Below are positions 1 to 6,491 of a DNA stretch of 11,091 nucleotides, in pieces. The position numbers and the translations under genes are program-made. How positions within the stretch are numbered: position 1 is the stretch's first letter; each line of letters opens with the position of its first letter. Below the pieces are notes generated by a model. That model worked only from the letters and a program-made list of their open reading frames with translations. It searched no databases and was not told the origin of the DNA. The stretch is taken from assembly GCA_002695445.1 (NCBI GenBank), contig NZOY01000005.1, positions 8,593 through 19,683 on the forward strand, read 5' to 3'. Source of the DNA: Flavobacteriaceae bacterium. GTDB taxonomy: Bacteria > Bacteroidota > Bacteroidia > Flavobacteriales > Flavobacteriaceae.

Positions 1-228
1 AACAATAAGATACCCCTCCCTTTTCTGAATATTTGGTTTATGACCTCGAAAAATAATCATCATTAAACTGCCAATAGCAATAACAATAAAAGCAGATAAA
101 GCGATCTCAAAAGAAACACCATCTTTCATTAGGAAACTTGTTAGGGCTGAAAGCAACATCAAACCGCCATTAAATAGCAAAAGAATTCCTATTACATATA
201 AAATTATCTTTAAATTAAATTTGAACAT
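1..228 (-). CDS. trkH: TrkH-type potassium uptake channel subunit, N-terminal 76 codons only
   Basis: This is the first 76 codons of a minus-strand gene whose remainder lies beyond the left edge. The reading frame is open from an ATG (complement of 226-228) to position 1. The translation begins MFKFNLKIILYVIGIL and has two hydrophobic stretches, about residues 7-29 and 44-63, separated by a short loop. It then continues RGHKPNIQKREGYLIV, which resembles the conserved segment after the first hairpin of TrkH/KtrB proteins. TrkH is the membrane-embedded, pore-forming subunit of a K+ uptake system gated by the cytoplasmic TrkA ring. Identification rests on this short N-terminus plus position: it starts 7 bp after the trkA stop, so the two are almost certainly co-transcribed. 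No Shine-Dalgarno sequence is present in the 7-bp gap, suggesting translational coupling or A/T-rich initiation. Confidence 0.85.
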   Translation of the reverse strand, partial: MFKFNLKIILYVIGILLLFNGGLMLLSALTSFLMKDGVSFEIALSAFIVIAIGSLMMIIFRGHKPNIQKREGYLIV

Positions 229-235
229 TTTATTG

Positions 236-1585
236 TTATAAAAACAAACCTTCAACTCGCTTTATTGCTCGTGGTAAAGAACAAACTACTACTCGATCTC
301 CAGGTAGGATTTGATAATCTCCCAATGCTATAATCCCTTTATTTTCTTTTATAACACCACCAATGGTAGCTCGCCTTGGAAAATCCAAATCCTTTATTTT
401 AGTATTAGCAACTTTAGAGTCAGGTTTCACAACAAACTCTAAAATCTCTGCATTTAGATTATTTAATGTTGTCATATCTACAACCTCTCCCCTCCTTATA
501 TAACGAAAGATCGTATTTGCGGTCAATAATTTTTTATTTATTAGGGTATCTATTCCAATTGCTTGAGACAAATGAAAATAGTCCATATTCTCTACTAAGG
601 CAATTGTTTTTTGAACACCTTTCGAACTTGCCATTAGACAAGACATTATATTTGTCTCCGAATTTTCTGTTACAGATATAAATGCATCCATTGACTCAAT
701 AGCCTCTTCATCTAATAACTCAGAGCTTCTTCCGTCACCATGAATAACCATAGCGTCAGGCATAAGCTCATCAATTTCCATTGCTTTAATTTTATTTTGC
801 TCCAGTAGAATTACTCTGAATTTTTTTTCACAAAGCTCTTTTGCAGTATTGATTCCAATTTTACTACCTCCAAGAATCATTACATTTTTGATGGGTTTAT
901 TACTTTTCCCTGATAATTTTTGTATTTCTTTAACTCCTTCTTCAAGGGTAATAAAAAAAACAGTATCTCCCTCCTCAAAAAAGGTATCACCTCTAGGAAT
1001 CATTGTGTATTGGGTTCCCTTTCTTTGAATGGCAATGGGCATAAAGTGGACATCGGTGAAAACCGAAGCAGCCTGCTTAACTGTTTTTCCAACAAATGGT
1101 ACATTCGCTCCTAATTTTGTGCCAATCATAGTAAGTGCTCCCTCTTCAAACTCATAACTATTGCTAAAGGCAGATTGATCTATGAGCTGAAGAATTTCAG
1201 ATGCAGCTAAGTCTTCTGGTGAAATTAATTCATCAACACCAATATCAACGAAACTAATCTTTTCATCTGCATTTATGTATTCAGTATTAGAAATTCTAGC
1301 GATTGTTTTTTTTGACCCCAGCTGCTTGGCTAATATACTAACAGTTATATTTACAGACTCTGAACCTGTTACCGCAATAAATAATTCGGATTCAGATACA
1401 TCAGATTCTTTAAGTAATGCTAATGAAGATGCATTTCCTCTTAATGTTTTAATATCGAGATGACCTTCTGCATAGTTTAATCGATCTCTATCAATATCAA
1501 TTAAAGTGATGTCAAGAGATTCATAAGAAAGAAGCTTGGCTAAGTGGAAGCCTACCTCTCCTGCTCCTACGATAATTATTTTCAT
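236..1585 (-). CDS. trkA: Trk system potassium uptake protein TrkA (tandem RCK domains)
   Basis: A cytoplasmic regulatory subunit of the Trk K+ importer, 449 residues, the usual length for two-unit TrkA. It is built as RCK_N-RCK_C twice. The first Rossmann unit opens with IIIVGAGEVG (residues 3-12) and has an acidic strand-2 end (LIDID, 28-32) for nucleotide binding; its RCK_C follows at about 140-225. The second Rossmann unit starts VMILGGSKIG (235-244) and contains IHGDGRSSELL (281-291); the last RCK_C is about 370-449. TrkA rings bind NAD(H)/ATP and gate TrkH. The ATG start at 1583-1585 puts the GxGxxG motif at the N-terminus as in the family. A TATATTTG box lies 23 bp upstream of the start. 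trkH follows after 7 bp, giving a trkA-trkH operon. Nothing in the protein looks damaged. Confidence 0.95.
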   Translation of the reverse strand: MKIIIVGAGEVGFHLAKLLSYESLDITLIDIDRDRLNYAEGHLDIKTLRGNASSLALLKESDVSESELFIAVTGSESVNITVSILAKQLGSKKTIARISNTEYINADEKISFVDIGVDELISPEDLAASEILQLIDQSAFSNSYEFEEGALTMIGTKLGANVPFVGKTVKQAASVFTDVHFMPIAIQRKGTQYTMIPRGDTFFEEGDTVFFITLEEGVKEIQKLSGKSNKPIKNVMILGGSKIGINTAKELCEKKFRVILLEQNKIKAMEIDELMPDAMVIHGDGRSSELLDEEAIESMDAFISVTENSETNIMSCLMASSKGVQKTIALVENMDYFHLSQAIGIDTLINKKLLTANTIFRYIRRGEVVDMTTLNNLNAEILEFVVKPDSKVANTKIKDLDFPRRATIGGVIKENKGIIALGDYQILPGDRVVVCSLPRAIKRVEGLFL

Positions 1586-1608
1586 AATTAGAGTTCGAAA
1601 ACTTAATA

Positions 1609-1616
1609 CAAATATA
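1609..1616 (-). promoter_or_regulatory. Bacteroidetes-type -7 box for trkA-trkH
   Basis: On the minus strand these bases read TATATTTG, an exact match to the Bacteroidetes primary-sigma -7 consensus TAnnTTTG. The box ends 23 bp before the trkA ATG, predicting a leader of roughly 15-20 nt. I could not find a TTG -33 element at the usual 17-23 bp spacing, so the box stands on its -7 match and position alone. Confidence 0.5.
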
Positions 1617-1638
1617 CGAAATCCTTTCGTGGAGGATT
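1616..1638. repeat. Two interlocking inverted repeats in the trkA/ubiE divergent region
   Basis: ACGAAA-TCC-TTTCGT (1616-1630) is a perfect 6-bp inverted repeat with a 3-base spacer. Overlapping it, AATCCT (1620-1625) and AGGATT (1633-1638) form a second perfect 6-bp inverted repeat with a 7-base spacer. Both lie immediately upstream of the trkA -7 box, where the -33/-7 spacer would be, and outside both predicted transcripts. They are therefore better read as a DNA operator than as an RNA hairpin. The cognate regulator is unknown, and chance occurrence in 100 bp of AT-rich sequence cannot be excluded. Confidence 0.4.
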
Positions 1639-1674
1639 CTTATTTTATTTAAATCACTTAGATAGCTTTTGTTT

Positions 1675-1682
1675 TATCTTTG
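1675..1682 (+). promoter_or_regulatory. Bacteroidetes-type -7 box TATCTTTG just before ubiE
   Basis: TATCTTTG matches TAnnTTTG exactly and ends only 3 bp before the ubiE ATG at 1686. If used, transcription would begin at or next to the start codon, giving a leaderless or nearly leaderless mRNA. A one-mismatch alternative, TAGCTTTT (1663-1670), lies 12 bp further upstream and would give a conventional short leader. No TTG is seen at the standard -33 spacing for the perfect box. Confidence 0.4.
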
Positions 1683-1685
1683 ACT

Positions 1686-2423
1686 ATGGCTAAAAAAGAA
1701 ATTGTACCATACATATGGAAAAAAACAAATAAAAAGATTCAAGTTAAGAATATGTTTGATCGTATATCATCTTATTACGATCTTATAAATAGAATGATTT
1801 CATGGCGCCTTGACATATTTTGGAGAAAAAAAGTTGCTTCTATACTTACACCTGAAAAGCCAAAAAAAATACTAGACATTGCTACTGGTACTGGAGATTT
1901 GGCAATAGCTTTAGTAAAAACGAACGCAAATGAAATTGTTGGGATTGATATTTCCGATAAAATGCTTGAAATAGGTCTTAAAAAGGTGAAAAATAGAAAA
2001 CTCAGTGATAAAATTGTAATGGAGTTTGGTGATAGTGAAAATATTAACTATCCCGATAATTATTTTGATGCTGCGACAATTGCCTTTGGAGTTAGAAATT
2101 TTGAAGATTTAGACAAAGGCCTATCTGAAGCTCATAGGGTTCTCCATCGAGGAGGCAATCTAGTTGTATTGGAAACTTCAGTTCCACAAAAATTTCCAAT
2201 CAGAGAATTTTATAATTTTTATTCGCACAAAATCATGCCTTTAATTGGGTCATTATTTTCTCATGACAAATTTGCCTATCGTTACCTCTCTGCTTCTGCA
2301 GCAGAATTTCCTTTTGGTTCAAGTTTCAACAATATTTTAATGAAAAATGGGTTTATAAATGTGAAAAATCTTCCTCAAACCTTTGGGGTGGTTTCAATAT
2401 ACTGTGCAAAAAAACCATATTAA
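1686..2423 (+). CDS. ubiE: Demethylmenaquinone methyltransferase (UbiE/MenG family)
   Basis: A SAM-dependent C-methyltransferase of 245 residues that methylates demethylmenaquinone to menaquinone, the last step of quinone synthesis. Bacteroidetes use menaquinone, so the ubiquinone branch activity is unlikely to matter here. Visible family marks: MFDRISSYYDLINRMIS (23-39), the SAM-binding motif I ILDIATGTGDLA (62-73), VGIDISDKML (85-94), the UbiE signature FGVRNFEDLDKGLSEAHRVL (134-153) and YRYLSASAAEFP (198-209). The ATG at 1686 was preferred over an in-frame TTG at 1680, because the TTG lies inside the predicted promoter box and adds only two residues. The gene is divergent from trkA across 100 bp, and porT begins within its last 20 bases, so the two are probably translationally coupled. 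The length and all motifs are normal. Confidence 0.95.
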   Translation: MAKKEIVPYIWKKTNKKIQVKNMFDRISSYYDLINRMISWRLDIFWRKKVASILTPEKPKKILDIATGTGDLAIALVKTNANEIVGIDISDKMLEIGLKKVKNRKLSDKIVMEFGDSENINYPDNYFDAATIAFGVRNFEDLDKGLSEAHRVLHRGGNLVVLETSVPQKFPIREFYNFYSHKIMPLIGSLFSHDKFAYRYLSASAAEFPFGSSFNNILMKNGFINVKNLPQTFGVVSIYCAKKPY

Positions 2424-3144
2424 CATAAAAGCCTCGATATTTTTTCTGATTCTAAATGGATTAAATTTTTCTTTTGCTCAATATCCAACCGTAAGAGAGA
2501 AAGTGATGAATCTTCCTAATTTTGATGACCGTTTTCTTCACTATGGATACTTTATAGGTATAAACTCTTACGATTTTAAATTTCAATATGATCGGGACTA
2601 TTACTGGGATGGCAATAAGGATATTCAAGTAGCGTCTAATACTGGTTTTAACGTTGGGCTTGTTGGTGATTTGAGAATTAATAAATTCATTAATTTAAGA
2701 ATTGAACCTGGTTTATACTACTCCAAAAGAGATTTAATTTATCCTGAATTTTCTCAATTTAATAAGAAAGATGATCAGCTTAGAGAAGTTAAATCTACTT
2801 ATATTCATTTACCTCTTATTATAAAACTAAGTGCTGAAAGAATAAATAATTTTAGACCTTTTATTTTAGGTGGTATCTCAACTGATTTTAATTTATCTAG
2901 TAACCATAAAAACACTGATGACAACTTTAGTAATGTATTTCGGACGGAAAAACAAAATATTAATTACGAATTGGGGTTTGGTTTTGACTTTTATTTATTT
3001 TATTTCAAATTTTCACCTTCAATAAGAGGCATTTTCTCATTACAAAATGAAATAATACCTGACAATATTGAAAATAGTCCATGGACCGGTTACATTTCCA
3101 AAATGTTTAGTAGAGGTTTTGCCATTAATTTAACTTTTGAATAA
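2404..3144 (+). CDS. porT: PorT/SprT-family outer-membrane barrel protein of type IX secretion
   Basis: A 246-residue protein (from the GTG chosen here) with a secretory signal peptide: a short polar N-terminus, a hydrophobic core (about residues 10-20) and a likely cleavage after SFA (23-25). The mature protein looks like a small beta-barrel. It has alternating aromatic strands such as HYGYFIGINSYDFKF, GFNVGLVGDLRINKFINLRIEPGLYYS and FRPFILGGISTDFNL, and ends in a strand (FAINLTFE). The pattern HYGYFIGINSYDFKF...LRIEPGLYYS...YIHLPLIIKLS is what I recognise from PorT (Porphyromonas) and SprT (Flavobacterium), proteins needed for T9SS secretion and gliding. The start is uncertain: no ATG is available before the signal peptide. 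The GTG at 2404 gives a clean signal sequence, whereas the TTG at 2383 would add seven residues including W and Y. It overlaps ubiE by 20 bases, and its end overlaps the opposing methyltransferase gene by 15 bases. Confidence 0.85.
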   Translation: MQKNHINIKASIFFLILNGLNFSFAQYPTVREKVMNLPNFDDRFLHYGYFIGINSYDFKFQYDRDYYWDGNKDIQVASNTGFNVGLVGDLRINKFINLRIEPGLYYSKRDLIYPEFSQFNKKDDQLREVKSTYIHLPLIIKLSAERINNFRPFILGGISTDFNLSSNHKNTDDNFSNVFRTEKQNINYELGFGFDFYLFYFKFSPSIRGIFSLQNEIIPDNIENSPWTGYISKMFSRGFAINLTFE

Positions 3145-3864
3145 AGATTGAGGTCTAAAAATCTCACCCAACATAATCGCACAAGCTGAAGCAACATTAA
3201 GACTCTCTGCACCTGATTCATCTGCTTTGGACATAATAGTGATAAATTGATCTATTTCATCATTAACATGAGAGCTTATTCCATGTGATTCATTGCCCAA
3301 AACTAAAATTCCTTTTTGGTCATATGAACAATCATAGTGTGATAAACCATCAAGGTTAGCACCGTATATAGTGGAATTATATTTGGACAGAAAAGTTGCC
3401 AAATCAAGGTATTGGCAATTAACCCTTGCAATGGAACCCATAGAGGACTGAACTACTTTTGGGTTGTAACAATCAACAGTATTAAGACTACAGTAAATAT
3501 TTTTAATGCCAAACCAATCAGACAAGCGAATAATCGTACCCAAATTGCCAGGATCAGATACCGAATCTAGGGCCAGGGAAAATTTATCTATTTCTATGTC
3601 ATTTAATGCCTTAGGTATTTTAAAAATACCCAAAATACTATCAGGGTTAGTCAAGTATGAAACTTTTTTTAATGATGCTTTGTCAATTAATTTATATGGA
3701 GCAAAACCAATTGGCTTAGATGAAAATATGGATTCAAAAATATACCCCTCCTCAACTAATTCTCTGACAATTTTTAAGCCCTCTGCAACAAAAAGCCCTA
3801 ATTTTGAACGGTACTTTTTTTCACTCAGTAATCGAATTTTTTTTTGTTCATTTTTGCTTAACAT
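3130..3864 (-). CDS. TrmH/SpoU-family RNA 2'-O-ribose methyltransferase
   Basis: A 244-residue SPOUT-class enzyme that transfers methyl from SAM to a ribose 2'-hydroxyl in rRNA or tRNA. The N-terminal ~85 residues resemble the substrate-binding domain of RlmB-like enzymes, including FVAEGLKIVRELVEEG (25-40). The catalytic domain carries the three SPOUT motifs: DPGNLGTIIR (104-113, with the conserved Asn107 and Arg113), VLGNESHGIS (188-197) and SLNVASACAIML (221-232). These form the knot that binds SAM and the dimer interface. The exact target (for example 23S G2251, as for E. coli RlmB) cannot be decided from sequence, so no symbol is given. The ATG at 3862-3864 is the natural start. The gene is convergent with porT (15-bp overlap at stops) and divergent from tamL with only 32 bp between start codons, so it is probably transcribed alone. 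Confidence 0.92.
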   Translation of the reverse strand: MLSKNEQKKIRLLSEKKYRSKLGLFVAEGLKIVRELVEEGYIFESIFSSKPIGFAPYKLIDKASLKKVSYLTNPDSILGIFKIPKALNDIEIDKFSLALDSVSDPGNLGTIIRLSDWFGIKNIYCSLNTVDCYNPKVVQSSMGSIARVNCQYLDLATFLSKYNSTIYGANLDGLSHYDCSYDQKGILVLGNESHGISSHVNDEIDQFITIMSKADESGAESLNVASACAIMLGEIFRPQSLFKS

Positions 3865-3882
3865 CCAAAAAATGTAATTTTG
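3851..3882 (+). promoter_or_regulatory. Promoter for tamL: TTTTTG - 18 bp - TAATTTTG
   Basis: TAATTTTG (3875-3882) is an exact TAnnTTTG -7 box. TTTTTG (3851-3856) sits 18 bp upstream and supplies the TTG -33 element at an accepted spacing. The -7 box ends 14 bp before the tamL ATG, so the leader would be about 8-10 nt. The -33 element lies inside the first codons of the divergent methyltransferase gene. Confidence 0.6.
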
Positions 3883-3896
3883 GTTAATATTCTTTT

Positions 3897-6449
3897 ATGG
3901 TCAAAACGAGCCTTTCAAAGTTAACAATTCTGTTTCTCTTACTAATATTTTTTGAAGCATGTAAGACTATTAATGAAATAGCTGGAGAGAATTACTTACT
4001 TGAAAAAAATATAATTATAAAAAATAATGAGGAATTAATAAATGATCCAATAAGATTTCTTTCACTTGATAAACCAAACAAAAGAATTCTCGGAATTCCA
4101 TTCAAACTATACCTTCATGAAATGGCATCTGAAAAACCTGATTCAGTTTTCGAGGAATGGTTAAGAAGAAAATCCAAACGAAAAAAATTATTAAATAAAA
4201 TACTTTCACCTAAACAGGTTAATGAGATTAAAAGGTACAAGTCCAGTTTTAATAAATGGCTAAAAAAAAATGGAGAAGCACCAGTATTTATTGATAGCTC
4301 TACAATAGCAAAGAATATTGAAAGGTTTAAGCAATACTACAAGAATAAAGGTTTTTTTAATACTCATGTTGAAGTAAAAAAAAGACTTTTACCTAATCAA
4401 AAAGGAATTGTACAATATTTAATCCAAACCGACAATCAATATACAATTGAAAGTATTAGAGAAGAAATAAATTCACCAGCGCTTGATTCACTATACAATT
4501 TGTCTTTTAAAAATCGGTTAATAAAAAAAGGGGACCCCTTTAATATTAATACATTCGAGGCAGAACGAAATAGGCTAATTAACTATTTTAGAAACAATGG
4601 AGTTTATAATTTCCAGCAAAATAATATTCAATTTACTGCTGCTATTGATAGCAGTGGAATCGATACAAAAATTCCAGTTTTAATTGAAATATCAAACCTT
4701 CAAAAAAGAGAAAATGATACACTAAAAAAAGTTCCATATCAAATTCACAAAGTGAAAGAAATAAATCTATATATAGATTCTGCTAGTAAATTGACCCAGA
4801 ACACTGTTTTTACCGATAGTATAACCTATAAAGATTTCAAGGTATTTTATAAAGAAAAATTAAAATACAAGCCAAAGGCTCTCGAGGAAGTGGTTTTCAT
4901 TGAAAAAAATAAACCTTACAGTGACTATTCTAGGATACTGACTTATCGTTATATCTCTAATCTTAGAAATTTTAAGTACCCAAGTATAATATTTAAACCT
5001 ATAGGTAAAACTACAGATTTGGAAGCAAATATTTTTTTAAGTCCAAAAGAAAGGTTCTCGATGGGCTTTGATTTGGATTTTTCTCATTCGAACATTCAAG
5101 ACTTTGGTTTTTCTTTAGGTAGTTCTTTTGAAATAAGAAATATCTTTAGAGGGGCAGAGGTGTTAGAGGTGAGTATAAAAAACACTCTTGGATCCTCTAG
5201 TGATATTGCCTCTTTGGAAAGTCAACTATTCAATCTTTATGAATTGGGAGCAGACACTCAACTAAAATTTCCTAGAATTATTTTTCCTGTCAACCTTGAG
5301 GAGTTAATACCAAAAACAATGAACCCTTCAACTTCAATAAATTTTAATGCTACTCTTCAACAAAATATTGGACTTGATAAGCAATATTTCGGGGCAAACT
5401 ATCAACTTAATTGGGAACCTAATAAGCTTGCCAAACTCAATTTCAAGATAATTGACCTTGAATTTATTAATAATCAAAATATTAGTAATTATTTTAATGT
5501 TTATAGAAATTCATACGATAGATTGAATGAAATTGGAAAACAATTTAATTCTAATCCCAATCACTTTGACACTAATGGAAATTTAATAATTCCTGAAGGC
5601 GCAAATAACTTTATAGCTGAGGTTTTAAATAATCAAACCTCATTAACTAAAGAAAATAATTCATATCAAGACATAAATTTGGTAAAGGAAAGACAAGATC
5701 GACTTACAACAAATAATTTAATTTTAGGATCCTCCTTTGGAATTTATTATAACAGCCAACAAAATCTTCTCGATGAAACATTTTTCCAATTCCAGTGGAA
5801 ACTAAGTCTGATTGGTTCTTTACTAAATGAAATTTTAAAGTCATCAAGAACTGAGAAAAATATAAATGGTCAATATGAAATTGCTGGAGTAACCCCATCA
5901 CAGTTCATTAAAACTGAAATTAATTACATCAAGCACTGGCAGTTATATCAGAACACTGTACTTGCCTTCAGGGCTTTTAGTGGTGTTGCTATACCTTTTG
6001 GAAATGCTAATAGTATTCCATTTAGTCGGTCCTATTTTTCAGGTGGCTCTAATGATATAAGGGGATGGAGAGCATATAAACTTGGGCCTGGAAGCAGTAA
6101 CAATATGAACGAGTTTAATGAAGCAAATTTTAAATTGACCTTAAACCTTGAATATCGCTTTCCTTTTATAGGTAAAATGAATGGTGCTCTTTTTATTGAT
6201 GCAGGAAATATTTGGAATGTTTTAGACAATATAAGTGATTCAGCTTATAGATTTGAGGGATTTGAAGACTTAAATGAAATTGCAATTGGAACAGGCTTTG
6301 GCATCAGATATGATTTTGATTTTTTTGTACTTAGATTAGATACAGGATTTAAAACTTATAATCCGGCCTTGCCAAGGGAATCAAGATGGCAAACTAAATA
6401 TTCAATAAAAGAAGCGGTTTTTAACATTGGAATAAATTATCCATTTTAA
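3897..6449 (+). CDS. tamL: TamL-type outer-membrane assembly lipoprotein (BamA/TamA, Omp85 superfamily)
   Basis: An 850-residue Omp85-superfamily protein. The N-terminus is a lipoprotein signal: a hydrophobic run (10-19) followed by FEAC with Cys22 as the predicted lipidated residue. This is unlike proteobacterial TamA/BamA but fits the Bacteroidetes lipoprotein form called TamL, which is thought to work with TamB in inserting or transporting envelope proteins. POTRA-like units are suggested by three helix-rich segments: TIAKNIERFKQYYKNKGFF (136-154), FEAERNRLINYFRNNGVYNF (220-239) and YSDYSRILTYRYISNLRNF (341-359). From about 375 the protein becomes a 16-strand-type barrel. It includes the Omp85 loop motif FSGGSNDIRGWR (DIRGWR at 720-725) and a C-terminal strand ending in Phe (INYPF), as expected for an outer-membrane barrel. 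No tamB lies next to it here. It has its own promoter just upstream. The family is certain; the TamL subtype is inferred from the lipobox and context. Confidence 0.88.
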   Translation: MVKTSLSKLTILFLLLIFFEACKTINEIAGENYLLEKNIIIKNNEELINDPIRFLSLDKPNKRILGIPFKLYLHEMASEKPDSVFEEWLRRKSKRKKLLNKILSPKQVNEIKRYKSSFNKWLKKNGEAPVFIDSSTIAKNIERFKQYYKNKGFFNTHVEVKKRLLPNQKGIVQYLIQTDNQYTIESIREEINSPALDSLYNLSFKNRLIKKGDPFNINTFEAERNRLINYFRNNGVYNFQQNNIQFTAAIDSSGIDTKIPVLIEISNLQKRENDTLKKVPYQIHKVKEINLYIDSASKLTQNTVFTDSITYKDFKVFYKEKLKYKPKALEEVVFIEKNKPYSDYSRILTYRYISNLRNFKYPSIIFKPIGKTTDLEANIFLSPKERFSMGFDLDFSHSNIQDFGFSLGSSFEIRNIFRGAEVLEVSIKNTLGSSSDIASLESQLFNLYELGADTQLKFPRIIFPVNLEELIPKTMNPSTSINFNATLQQNIGLDKQYFGANYQLNWEPNKLAKLNFKIIDLEFINNQNISNYFNVYRNSYDRLNEIGKQFNSNPNHFDTNGNLIIPEGANNFIAEVLNNQTSLTKENNSYQDINLVKERQDRLTTNNLILGSSFGIYYNSQQNLLDETFFQFQWKLSLIGSLLNEILKSSRTEKNINGQYEIAGVTPSQFIKTEINYIKHWQLYQNTVLAFRAFSGVAIPFGNANSIPFSRSYFSGGSNDIRGWRAYKLGPGSSNNMNEFNEANFKLTLNLEYRFPFIGKMNGALFIDAGNIWNVLDNISDSAYRFEGFEDLNEIAIGTGFGIRYDFDFFVLRLDTGFKTYNPALPRESRWQTKYSIKEAVFNIGINYPF
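3916..3923 (-). promoter_or_regulatory. Possible -7 box for the methyltransferase gene, inside tamL
   Basis: On the minus strand this reads TAACTTTG, an exact TAnnTTTG match, about 50 bp upstream of the methyltransferase ATG and inside the tamL signal-peptide codons. No -33 TTG is found at standard spacing. The only other candidate nearer the gene, TACATTTT (minus strand), has one mismatch. Tentative. Confidence 0.3.
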
Positions 6450-6464
6450 ACTAAAAAAGTTTGA

Positions 6465-6472
6465 TACTTTTG
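6465..6472 (+). promoter_or_regulatory. -7 box for fbaA
   Basis: TACTTTTG matches TAnnTTTG exactly and ends 19 bp before the fbaA ATG, in the 42-bp gap after tamL. No convincing TTG lies 17-23 bp upstream. The position is consistent with the other promoters in this window, giving a leader of about 13 nt. Confidence 0.5.
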
Positions 6473-6491
6473 TAATTTAAAATTAATATAA

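Noticed and set aside
466..1463. Several 60-70-codon plus-strand open frames opposite trkA
   Set aside because: They have no recognisable domain, signal or initiation context, and trkA is intact across the whole interval.
1680..1685. TTG at 1680 as the ubiE start
   Set aside because: It adds only two residues, is a rarer start, and falls inside the predicted -7 box; the ATG at 1686 fits the family better.
3506..3877. A 123-codon plus-strand open frame antisense to the RNA methyltransferase gene
   Set aside because: It lies wholly opposite a gene with all three SPOUT motifs, has no family features, and is what a reverse-complement shadow in this composition would look like.
6448..6462. AAACT-AAAAA-AGTTT hairpin after tamL as a terminator
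   Set aside because: The stem is only 5 bp and A/T dominated, and it is not followed by a T-run; the fbaA -7 box begins almost at once.
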